NCBI RefSeq assembly: GCF_001619985.1
Contig: NW_017264203.1
Coordinates: 434,001-498,000, forward strand
Length of the DNA stretch: 64,000 bases
DNA from: Xylona heveae TC161
Taxonomy: Eukaryota; Ascomycota; Xylonomycetes; Xylonales; Xylonaceae
Reading direction: 5' to 3'
Position 1 is the stretch's first letter. Every line of letters begins with the position of its first letter. Below the pieces are notes generated by a model, which was given only the letters and a program-made list of their open reading frames with translations, ran no database searches and was not told where the DNA came from. Made by a program: the position numbers and the translations under genes. This document shows, piece after piece, positions 55,718 to 64,000 of this stretch.

Positions 55718-57985
55718 TCATCTCACTTTGCTCATGATAGTTTCTGGTCCCCTCTCTACGTGCATTTCAGCTGCCTTTGTCTTGACGCTGTTCATCATGC
55801 CTCGGTCAAAGTCGTCCCTGGACCTCAAGACGGCCTCAACCCAGCTCAGCTGGACATCCCAGTACTCCTGCTTGAAGCTTTCGTAGACGCTAGCAACGGC
55901 ATGTTTTTCCGCCTCTAATAGGCGCACCAAACCATCCACAACCCGCCACTTCTGTTTGATGTTTGCAAAATCCGGGAACCTCTCAAAGAATTGGAAAGCG
56001 GTGATAACGTCGTCTTTGAATTTGTCGTTGAATGCATCAACGCGTCGGAACTTAGCTCCCTTATTTCGAACGCCTGACAAGTATCTGATCAACAATTCTT
56101 CAGAGAGCTCTTCCACAAAGATATCCACCATGCTATGATGCAGCACCTCCGAGTAGTCTGAGATGTAGTCATCGAAAGTGGAAGTAATTCGCTTCATGCC
56201 ATATTCGGAATACCACTTTGGCGTGAAGAAGTCCGAAATGGTTGAACGAAGATCTACAGCAAAGACGATGGAGACAAAGATTGTAACGCAATGTGTGGCG
56301 AGGTCGACGTAACCATCTCGAAGGCCTTCAATCTGGCTGCTGGCATGGAGCATGTATTTGGGCGTGACAAGAGGCTCAAAGTCGCGCTTGAAGCGTGAAA
56401 GATATCCCAGCTGCCCAGTTTCCTCATTATCGTCGATGCAAGCAATTTGGTCATTAGAAATGGCCACGAGCCAGTCCTGCAAAATCTGTAGGCCTTCCTG
56501 CTCGCCTTGTCCGCCGGTGTACTTTGAGGCTTCCTCGTCCATGACCTTTTGCCACATGGTCTGACGATGCTTGAGAGTCAGGAACATTGCATCGATCACA
56601 CCCTCAGTGACATCAGCGCGCTCCGAGTTCCCAGCCGCGGTGACCTGCTCTCTCAGCATGCGCCACATATCACCCAGTGTCTTGGTTCGGAAATAGCCAT
56701 TTTCATCGGTGTCCAGACAGTCGGGTTTGCGTTCAAGGAACACTTTTCTGTCGCCGGCAAACATGCGATCAATCCACTCATCAAGATACTTGATGATGAG
56801 TTGACGCCACTCACGCACAAGCTCCCCCTCGCGGTTGTCAATTAGCTGAGGTTGCACATCGCTTTCTTGGAAACCAAGTCTTTCAAGCTTGGCGTAGTAT
56901 TTCTCCCCCCAATGTATGATCGCAAGCATGTTTGCTGGCTTCAGATTTGGATCATCGATTAGCTTGACAAGCCAGTCATGCATGAGATGGTGATAAATGT
57001 CAACGTATGTCTTCATGATATTCCATCTTTTTGGCATCAACCCCACCATGCCTATCTTGACCACATAAAGATCGTTAAAAAACCATCTCGTACACTTGTC
57101 CAGTTTGCTTGAATCTTCCAAAAAGGTTGCCTCGGTTTCTTCAAATTGGGATTGTGCGTGTAACTCGATGCTTTGAAGGAACTTTTCCTTGTATCCTCGA
57201 AGCTCCTTTGGTCCGGTGGCCATGGATTTGAAACGCGAAGCAAGCTCCTTATGATCTCTCTGAGCATCTTGGAGCGCCGCTACCTTTTTATCGCTTCTTT
57301 CCTCCTCTTCGATCACAAGAGCAAGTCGCACCACCATACCCTTATTGTCGGCCTGGACCAAGGGAATGAGGTTCATGCATGCAGTACCGACATGGTCGTC
57401 AAACCACTCAATTACGTCATCAAGACGGCTGAAATATTCCTGGAGTGTAGCCTCCAAAGATTTGTCAGAGGCTCTCTTGATCTGATTCATGGCATCGTCC
57501 CGGATATCTCTGAGTTTTGTCAGCCCGTAATGGATCGCAAGCAGATTGGGCTGGTTTTCGATGTCTTCGTCGTCATCTTTCAACAAATCTTTGAGATTCT
57601 GGAGCTTGTCATTGAACGTATCCAGATTCTCCTTCATTGCCTCAACCTGGGTGAAGTTACGATGCGTTTGTGACACAAGATTGATATTAGGGAAATCTCG
57701 GATCATATTCTGAGATTCGGCGCACAGCTTATCGATCTTCATCATCTCTTCTTTTATCGAATTGACTGTCCGTTTTCCATCATTAATCGAGTCTATTCCC
57801 ATCTGCGTCGTGTCCAATTGCTCCTTCAATCCTAATTTGAGCTGTGTATCGACGGCCGCCTTCTTGCGCATGAAGTCAGCCCTGAGGGCTGAGAGCTTGT
57901 CCAGATCCTCGGGATGCCGCAACAGCTCATCGAGCTTGAAGATAACCCCATCCTCATCGATCATGGTGATAGATGACTGTTTCAT
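55718..57985 (-). CDS. SEC6: Exocyst complex subunit Sec6
   Basis: A single open frame of 755 residues. Family marks are ELLRHPEDLDKLSALRADF near the start, a long coiled-coil part (EEMMKIDKLCAESQNMIRDF, QVEAMKENLDTFNDKLQNLK), and the C-terminal helical bundles of exocyst subunits (MLAIIHWGEKYYAKLERLG, LVREWRQLIIKYLDEWIDRM, YSEVLHHSMVDIFVEELSEE). The C-terminus ends ERGPETIMSKVR. Sec6 is part of the tethering complex at sites of polarised secretion. The start at 57,985 (MKQSSITM) is the longest in frame. The ATG seven codons later (57,964) or a short upstream exon is also possible, because conserved residues begin only at about residue 15. Confidence 0.93.
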   Translation of the reverse strand: MKQSSITMIDEDGVIFKLDELLRHPEDLDKLSALRADFMRKKAAVDTQLKLGLKEQLDTTQMGIDSINDGKRTVNSIKEEMMKIDKLCAESQNMIRDFPNINLVSQTHRNFTQVEAMKENLDTFNDKLQNLKDLLKDDDEDIENQPNLLAIHYGLTKLRDIRDDAMNQIKRASDKSLEATLQEYFSRLDDVIEWFDDHVGTACMNLIPLVQADNKGMVVRLALVIEEEERSDKKVAALQDAQRDHKELASRFKSMATGPKELRGYKEKFLQSIELHAQSQFEETEATFLEDSSKLDKCTRWFFNDLYVVKIGMVGLMPKRWNIMKTYVDIYHHLMHDWLVKLIDDPNLKPANMLAIIHWGEKYYAKLERLGFQESDVQPQLIDNREGELVREWRQLIIKYLDEWIDRMFAGDRKVFLERKPDCLDTDENGYFRTKTLGDMWRMLREQVTAAGNSERADVTEGVIDAMFLTLKHRQTMWQKVMDEEASKYTGGQGEQEGLQILQDWLVAISNDQIACIDDNEETGQLGYLSRFKRDFEPLVTPKYMLHASSQIEGLRDGYVDLATHCVTIFVSIVFAVDLRSTISDFFTPKWYSEYGMKRITSTFDDYISDYSEVLHHSMVDIFVEELSEELLIRYLSGVRNKGAKFRRVDAFNDKFKDDVITAFQFFERFPDFANIKQKWRVVDGLVRLLEAEKHAVASVYESFKQEYWDVQLSWVEAVLRSRDDFDRGMMNSVKTKAAEMHVERGPETIMSKVR

Positions 57986-58502
57986 GCCATGCTCTAAACA
58001 AGGCTCCCCTTTAGTGTGTTGTCAAATGCAATAGCTATTCGAGCAGCCTAAAAGCTTCGTTTAAGTTGCTCATCTGGAAACCTCTGAATACTGCTACGTA
58101 CTTCCGGTAAAGTGAGCGACAACGCGAGGAAGAGAAGCCTCGGGTAGGGACAGGGGAGCTCCAAGAGACTAGCGTAGTACTGTCCTGCTGTAGTTCTTGG
58201 TACGTACCCGGTACTTGCAACGCTCAGCATTTGCTTGGCTCCGATTGGACCTCCCTCGCTCGCGGCGTTTCCGGCAGGCATCAGCGGAAACTTCCGCAGG
58301 ATTTGGTCAAACGTCTTCCGTTTCACCGGAGTCTTCGAGATTTACATGGTCATTTGCAAGACAACGTCGCGACACCGTCGATCTTACGGGAGGTTTTCTC
58401 GAACATAGAAATCGCGAAGGTAAGTTTGGTTTAAATTCAACAAAACTTCCTCAACTGCGCAACTGACACCAACAAAGATCACCGTCCCGAACACGAATCA
58501 AG
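57986..58502. other. Divergent promoter region, sec6 / uL30m
   Basis: About 517 bp between divergent genes. No further feature recognised. Confidence 0.5.
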
Positions 58503-58763
58503 ATGGCTTTCTTCAAGATAACGCTCCTTCGCTCAGCCATTGGACTGCCTCGGAAAAGCTCTGGCGTTCTTCAGGCCCTTGGCTTAAGGAAACGGATGCG
58601 AACAGTCTATCATCCCGTCAGCCCACAGGTCGCGGGCCAAATCATGAGAGTGAAGGAATTGGTCGATGTGTCCGAAGTCGAAGAGCCGCTTTCCAAACCA
58701 GAAATGCGGCAATTGAGGAAACCTGATCCTGGCTTTTACATCGAGTCTGCAATCTCGCGATAA
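58503..58763 (+). CDS. MRPL33: Mitochondrial ribosomal protein uL30m (yeast Mrpl33)
   Basis: An intronless 86-residue protein. MAFFKITLLRSAIGLPRKSS matches the L30 core start (F-x-I-T-L-x-R-S-x-I-G-x-P), and GLRKRMRTVYHPVSPQVAGQ with IMRVKELVDVSEVEE matches the rest of the L30 fold. The length is that of bacterial L30 plus a short tail, as in yeast Mrpl33. It belongs to the large subunit of the mitochondrial ribosome. The N-terminus starts directly with the domain, so the import signal is within the mature protein, as known for several small mitoribosomal proteins. Confidence 0.93.
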   Translation: MAFFKITLLRSAIGLPRKSSGVLQALGLRKRMRTVYHPVSPQVAGQIMRVKELVDVSEVEEPLSKPEMRQLRKPDPGFYIESAISR

Positions 58764-59465
58764 TTCGTGGCTCCTCTCAATTCACAAATCGCATTTGGGG
58801 GGTTTTTACTATTGTTAGGGGTACTTTCTGGGAGAGGACAAAACGTCAATACGCCTTCTTCCCGAATATATTTCAGGCCAATATTTGGCATAGTATGGCG
58901 TCAAGGCGTTTTTAAAAGTTTTCCTGGGCACATGACCTTTCGTGTCTTTTGATCTGATCAGCTGCGCTTCAATCAACAAGAGTGGTGGATCGTCATGGAG
59001 ATCTTAGGAATCAAATAGCTCATTTCAAGCATATTCAAGTATCTTTTCGAAGCTTAAGAATACCTTCGCACCTGTATTTATTGGCTTGATATTGAAACCA
59101 TGTTAAAAGCGAGATAGGCCTTATTCCGAAGGAGTTTGGCTTGGAGTATTTAGATAAATGGACGAGATGTCATCACAAGCCAGAAAGAGAGAAAAAAAAA
59201 GGATAATAATAAGATCATAGTACAAATGTCTCCTATTGTAGGATCTATAAGTTAATCTGAGCTCTGGTATATCATGTCGAACGGGCTCGGGAAGGAATAA
59301 TATCAGCGTGTACGGAGCCGGTAAAAGCCGCATCCAACCAGCCAGCAGGCCAGCCGCTTCGGGTACCAGCCGTATCGAATGTGATAATAGGTGGAAAGTG
59401 ACATCGTATGCTCCCCAACATTGCGGAGTACATCTGGAGAGCGATAATTACCGAACTCCGCATCT
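58764..59465. other. Intergenic region upstream of DPL1
   Basis: About 700 bp, no gene recognised. Confidence 0.5.
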
Positions 59466-61413
59466 ATGAGATCAATTCATTTGGGCCGCATTGATCTTTC
59501 TAAAGCACTGAGCGCTGCCTCTTTGCGCAAAATGGGCTCCTCAAGGCTACCAGTTAGCCTGCGCTCTAGCTTCAATGTACAAAGGGCGAGTTCAAAGGGT
59601 CAATTGCTCGCCTTGAATATTGACTTGTGCGTTTGATCCGCAATATTTATCTTCCGAGGTTCTATGCTGATATCTGTGCTTAGGCTTCGCAATGTCATAT
59701 TCATTCTCTTCCTATTGCGCTGGATGAAAAAAGCCTTCCTTCAACTTAAAGGGCGCGGTATTATTGGCTCTACGTTTGACATTTATACAGCGATTCGACG
59801 CGTGCTCTACGGTATTTTGCTACGTACTCCCGGCGTCAAACAGCAAGTGCAGAAACAAATTGTCGAGGCCATTACCAAGATAGAAGGAAAGCTTGTTCCA
59901 AGCGGCCCTGGAGTAAATCGTTACTTGACATTGCCAAAAGAAGGGTGGACTCAGGAGCAGGTAAAAGAAGAGCTGGAAAGGTTGAGCCAGATGGATCACA
60001 CGAAGTGGGAGGACGGCTATGTCAGTGGTGCTGTCTACCACGGTGGAGATGAGATGGCGAAGCTTCAAATGGAGGCTTTTGGGAAATTTACTGTGGCCAA
60101 TCCCATTCATCCAGACGTTTTCCCGGGTGTCCGTAAAATGGAAGCAGAAGTGGTTGCGATGGCAAGTTTATTCGACGTTCGAACCTGTTCTGTCATTCTC
60201 ATAGGGCTAATCGGCATTAGGTCCTTTCGATGTTTAATGCTCCGCCAGGCGCAGCAGGTGTTACAACCAGCGGAGGCACTGAATCTATCTTAATGGCATG
60301 TCTCAGTGCTCGTCAGAAAGCGCACGCCGAGCGCGGTGTCATCGAGCCTGAAATGTTAGGAATCCACCCCATGTATCTGGACGAGTCAAAGAAAAGCTTA
60401 CGAGAAATCGCCTCAACAGGATCCTTCCCGCCACAGCACACACTGCATTTCGGAAGGCCGGAGAATACTTCAATATTCGAACTCATCTAGTCGACTGTCC
60501 GGCGCCCGACTACAAGGTACACATCCCATCAGTATCACGGTTGATCAACTCCAATACTGTTCTGCTCGTCGGGTCTGCGCCGAACTTTCCTCATGGTATT
60601 ATTGATGATATTCCTGCCCTCTCACGCCTGGCCACCCGCAGGAAGATCCCGCTTCATGTTGATGCCTGCCTTGGGTCTTTCTTGGTGCCATTCCTCGAAA
60701 AGTCTGGATTTGAGACGGAATTATTCGACTTCCGACTCAAGGGAGTTACAAGTATTAGCTGCGATACCCATAAATATGGTTTTGCTCCCAAAGGGAATTC
60801 AACAGTTCTGTATAGAAGCCAGGAACTCCGCAGATACCAATATTATATCTCGACAGACTGGTCAGGCGGTGTTTATGCTTCGCCTAGCATTGCTGGATCA
60901 CGCCCCGGTGCGTTGATTGCCGGCTGTTGGGCAAGCTTGATGTCTCAAGGAGAAGCGGGCTATGTAAAGGCATGCCATCAAATAGTTGGCTCTGCTAAGA
61001 GGTTCGAGATGGAAATTCGTGAAAATCCCGCTCTCAGCAATGATCTCGTGGTTATTGGTCGCCCGCTGGTCAGCGTAGTAGCATTTACATCGACATCTCT
61101 AAACATTTACGATATTGCTGATGCGATGTCCTCGAAGGGCTGGCATCTGAACGCATTACAAAGCCCTGCGGCCATCCATGTCGCATTTACGATGCCAATG
61201 GTAGGTGCTATCGATAAACTCATCGAAGATCTAGTCGCCACAGTGGAGGAGGAAAGGGAAAAAGAAAGGGTGCGTATGGCTGAAGGGAAGGGGAAGAAAG
61301 GTGCCGCCAAGGGTGATACTGCAGCCTTGTATGGGATTGCGGGAAGCGTTCCTAACAGTAGTATCGTACGAGAACTCGCTGGAGGTTTTCTAGACCTCCT
61401 CTACAAGGCCTAA
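59466..61413 (+). CDS. DPL1: Sphingosine-1-phosphate lyase (Dpl1)
   Basis: Four exons: to 59,626; 59,684-60,161; 60,221-60,354; about 60,421-61,413. The start is either 59,466 or the in-frame ATG at 59,532 (MGSSRLPVSLRSS). Protein of about 570 residues with an N-terminal membrane segment (LLRNVIFILFLLRWMKKAFL), then the PLP-dependent group II decarboxylase-like fold. Conserved parts are MDHTKWEDGYVSGAVYHGGD, FTVANPIHPDVFPGVRKMEA, GAAGVTTSGGTESILMACLS, the PLP Lys in SCDTHKYGFAPKGNS (about 60,770), and STDWSGGVYASPSIAGSRPG. It cleaves long-chain base phosphates in the ER, the exit step of sphingolipid breakdown. The second intron begins GC (GCAAGT at 60,162) and ends AG at 60,220; splicing it gives the expected EVVAMVLSMFNAPPGAAG. 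The third intron has a weaker gttagg donor. Confidence 0.95.
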
Positions 61414-61646
61414 AGAACTCGTTCATAAGACAAGTTAAATATGCAAACAGGTGGAGGACTGAGGCAGAATGTACTTTAGTTGTAGATATCTTTCCCTTTC
61501 CCCTTCATCAATTGCACTCAGAAGACGGATGGAATTAAGAGCACATATCAATTTGATTGTTCTGCCATCTATTGCTACATAGTATCCGTCCATCAAACAA
61601 TCCACAAGAAAATCCCGCTGAGAGCCCAAGAATAGGTATTGAGCAT

Positions 61647-62235
61647 TTACTGGTCCAGACGGGCAGGGAAGTTGCCGGCCTCTTGATAGTGAGCTACAGT
61701 CAGCACGGGAATATGAATGTATGAAGGACACCGAAGGGGCATACGAACCGCGCTGGTCATCCCATCTCTCGCACCAGTTGCTGGGGCAGAGAGATCGGTA
61801 GGCTAGCTTGAACTTTGGCAAACAGTCAGAAGAATCAATTGAAGAAGATATAAGTTGGAAAATAATATTTTGCGACGTACCTGACGGCAAGGAGCGAAAT
61901 CCTCACCCTTAGCATTGATGCATTTGTGGTAGTCGACATAGTTCTGCCAGCAGTGCTTGGTTTGGTTCTGGTTCGGAAAGCGGGCATCGAAGCCTAAAAG
62001 TCTTGAAGTCAGAGAGGGCAAAGAAGCTTTTTTGTCAATTCAACATAGTATTCAAAGCTTCGTATCTTAAGGAGGCGACCAATGGTATCTACATGGCCCT
62101 CAGGGTGGAACGATGATTTACGTACCGGCTGTTGCAGAGTCAAAGTTAGCATTTGGTCCGATCGGATGTAGGGATGCTTAGGCACTCACCAGTAACAAAC
62201 TTGAAAGGCTTGGTCTCGCGGTCGTCGTCGGCCAT
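61647..62235 (-). CDS. COX12: Cytochrome c oxidase subunit VIb (Cox12)
   Basis: Four short exons encode about 85 residues: [15 protein letters not shown], then [40 protein letters not shown] and a last exon ending [10 protein letters not shown] with TAA at 61,647. The CX9C pair [11 protein letters not shown] and the following CX10C pattern (C of PCRQ to C of SLCP) are those of Cox12, which folds in the intermembrane space with two disulphides and sits on the outer face of complex IV. The [11 protein letters not shown] box is nearly invariant in the family. The start at 62,235 is the only ATG in frame. Confidence 0.95.
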
Positions 62236-62513
62236 TTTGAGGGCGCAGGTGTGGATCTGGATGAAGTAGAGATGACAATTGGCGGAATGTCAATCGATGT
62301 GGAGAGGAAGAGCAGTGCGACGATAGATGTGGGCGAGCTCGCTCGCAGAAACCGAAAGAGCGGCTAGCGATTTGATTTGAGCCACTTGCGGCTGGTGGGA
62401 AGAGACCGGGACACCCCCCTTCTGACGTCCGAGCTACACTTCCTTTCCCTTCACCCTTCGACCACAGAACAAACAACGTCCAATTGACGAAAACTCTGTC
62501 GCTAAAAGCCACA

Positions 62514-63039
62514 ATGTATCCCACTCGCATTTTGAGGATGCAGCCCGCTCGCCCTCTGATGAGATCTGTGCCTGTGAGCAAATTCTTGCCCTCAAGGAAC
62601 TTTGTCGCTCTTGCGCTAACCAAGCAACCTTTGCTTGACAGAAAGAGGATCAAGCAGGTCTGTCTTTAGACACCTCAAAGCCCAATTGCAACAACTATCA
62701 ATGGCTTTAACCCGACATCTAGCAAAAGACGGCTAATCTTTCTCATAGCACACACCATTTCTCAGCGTATTCGTACCTTGAAGAAGATTCCCCCGGAGTT
62801 GATCCCTCTCGGTAAGTCCAACTTGGTTGCTCAATTGATTGGAGCCTAGGGCAATGAACTTTGCTAACTGCGGGCATCTAAGGTATCGTCCTTGTGTAAG
62901 GATACGCATCATAGCTTCTTTTGTGCTCGCCTTGCTGACATCTCATTGCAGCGTTGCTGTTGGCGCCGCAGGCTACTCCATGGCCAGAAAGATTACCACT
63001 GACAAGCAGCTCCGTCTTACTCGGTCGAGCAAGGAATAA
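62514..63039 (+). CDS. B12D/NDUFA4 (MLRQ)-like small mitochondrial protein
   Basis: Four exons: 62,514-62,657; 62,766-62,811; 62,883-62,895 (13 nt); 62,952-63,039. The product is about 96 residues. The N-terminus is an Arg-rich, acid-free mitochondrial import sequence (MYPTRILRMQPARPLMRSVP). The domain reads RIRTLKKIPPELIPLGIVLV with a single membrane helix (GIVLVVAVGAAGYSMARK), matching the KKxPxLIPL...G motif of NDUFA4/B12D proteins. These sit in the inner membrane with complex IV or complex I. The 13-nt exon is required to keep the helix in frame. Which respiratory complex it joins in this fungus is not shown by sequence. Confidence 0.78.
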
Positions 63040-63273
63040 GTGTCAGATTCATTTGTACATTACGGGTATTCGAGTCTCAGATATGCGCACAAATTGCAAA
63101 TGGTTGTGTTATGCGCAAAATAATGTGTTGCAGCTCGGATTATTAAATATACATAATCAAATGCACAAATTTGCTCCGAGCGCCGAGTTCATTCGCGTTC
63201 GCGCTCGATATTATCTACCTTAACGCCTTTCTTCAATTGCTGAAAATGTTGACCGTGATTTTTGTTTGCTCAA

Positions 63274-63786
63274 TCATGCAGGTTTAGGCCCAGCAACATC
63301 TAAACCTTCCAGACCCTGCATGGGATCTTGTGCTCTTTCCTCATCGCCAGATCCCGTGACAGCTACTTTATCCTCTTCGCTCACAGCATGCTTGGCTAGC
63401 CATCCCTCCTAAGAAATGTAAATCAGAGACCGTAATACTTGCAGTTTTCATGGCGAACAACCTACCTGCTCCCATATTGCAGATTTGCTACCTAATCCCT
63501 CATTGCTTTCTTTCTGTGGTTTTGCCGCGGCTACTTTGATCACTCGTCCGTAGAGCTCGCTCTGGTCCATATTATCGATGGCTTCCCTAGCATCTGATGA
63601 TATTTCAAATTCCACATACCCAAAACCCCGGTGCGGTTCATGTGAAGAAGAGGCTTCAGGTTTTGGTAATGAAATATCGACTATTTCGCCGAAAGGCAGG
63701 AAGGCAGCATGCAAGGTTTGCGTGGTAACCGCATTATCGAGACCGCCCACATAGATGGTCGATTTTAATCTCGATGTATCCGCCAT
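63274..63786 (-). CDS. RRM protein resembling the N-terminus of cyclophilin-33 (PPIE)
   Basis: Two exons. The start at 63,786 (MADTSRLKSTIYVGGLDNAV) is chosen because homologues begin at this point; the frame is open upstream to 63,858. One RNA recognition motif has RNP2 IYVGGL and RNP1 RGFGYVEF, with the PPIE-like spacing (AAFLPFGEIVDISLPKP). After the RRM come VIKVAAAKPQKESNEGLGSK and SAIWEQ, then a short acidic C-terminus across the intron (EGWLAKHAVSEEDKVAVTGS) ending at 63,274. There is no cyclophilin domain; fungi commonly have the RRM alone. The probable role is a nuclear RNA-binding protein linked with the spliceosome, by analogy only. Confidence 0.9.
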
Positions 63787-64000
63787 GATTGCAACTGTAC
63801 CAGGCGTACACGCAATTGCGAAATTTATCGTGTAAAATCGGTGCTCGGAATGAAGCATTCAAACTGCGGAGAATGGCCTCGCACTTTGATATCACGTGCC
63901 TTAACTTCAATTGGGTGGTCGGCTCCTATCGCCAACCAAAGCTTAGCGTAAGCTGGCGATTGTTTCGCGAAGGCCAGATTGACGCCAGACTGCCATACGG
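63787..64000. other. Window end, nothing recognised
   Basis: About 210 bp upstream of the RRM gene. No feature visible. Confidence 0.4.

Noticed and set aside
1-64000. CRISPR arrays, bacterial operons, rRNA or clear tRNA genes
   Set aside because: None seen. The window is eukaryotic nuclear DNA, and no cloverleaf with A and B boxes was recognised by eye.

Overview
The window is a piece of a filamentous ascomycete genome. Short GT-AG introns, several per gene, and the protein families (Rpl3, Ssn6/Cyc8, Kre6-type GH16, Rrp12, Sec6, Dpl1) read as Pezizomycotina. A gene-dense part joined to a long CpG-free, AT-rich transposon block fits Onygenales (for example Ajellomycetaceae); the order is my inference, not a measurement.

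Left part (1 to about 24,730): a fossil transposon island in which I found no CG dinucleotide, the mark of a RIP-like process acting at CpG (with C-to-T at CpA as well). From left to right it holds a 5'-truncated Tad1-like LINE on the minus strand abutting a hAT terminus; a head-to-head pair of decayed genes, one clearly a histone H3 variant with a long N-terminal tail (minus) and one an unrecognised protein with an AT-hook-like motif (plus); a hAT transposon with BED finger and DDE core; a Ty3/Gypsy chromovirus fossil with both LTRs lying across the hAT 3' end; a decayed gene of a fungal repeat family that I tentatively place with Tnp2/Plavaka-like transposases; an 87-bp tandem repeat; an almost pure A/T tract; and a second, older Gypsy copy on the minus strand that carries a 297-bp SINE-like insertion with a 15-bp target duplication.

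Right part (about 24,730 to 64,000): normal host DNA with CpG, carrying 16 genes: ssn6/cyc8 (-), rpl3 (+), a small conserved fungal protein (+), KRE6/SKN1 glucan synthesis protein (+), a small acidic protein (+), a mitochondrial pyruvate-dehydrogenase-type kinase (-), an MFS sugar transporter (-), a LisH/WD40 Sif2/TBL1 homologue (-), a TMEM115/rhomboid-like Golgi protein (+), Rrp12 (+), exocyst Sec6 (-), mitochondrial ribosomal uL30m (+), sphingosine-1-phosphate lyase Dpl1 (+), Cox12 (-), a B12D/NDUFA4-like mitochondrial protein (+) and an RRM protein like the N-terminus of cyclophilin-33 (-). They are housekeeping genes with no sign of a shared cluster, although three are small nuclear-encoded mitochondrial proteins.

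The observation most worth following is the H3-variant gene inside the transposon block. Its three exons stay in phase over 639 nt, both introns keep canonical splice sites, and its losses (Arg to Cys or His, Gln to stop) are those expected from cytosine decay alone. It faces an unknown AT-hook-like gene. This could be mobile-element cargo or an old duplicate of a host H3/CENP-A-type gene. Other points of note are 17-nt and 13-nt microexons, a GC-AG intron, and the sharp edge of the CpG-free block about 220 bp from the ssn6 stop codon.
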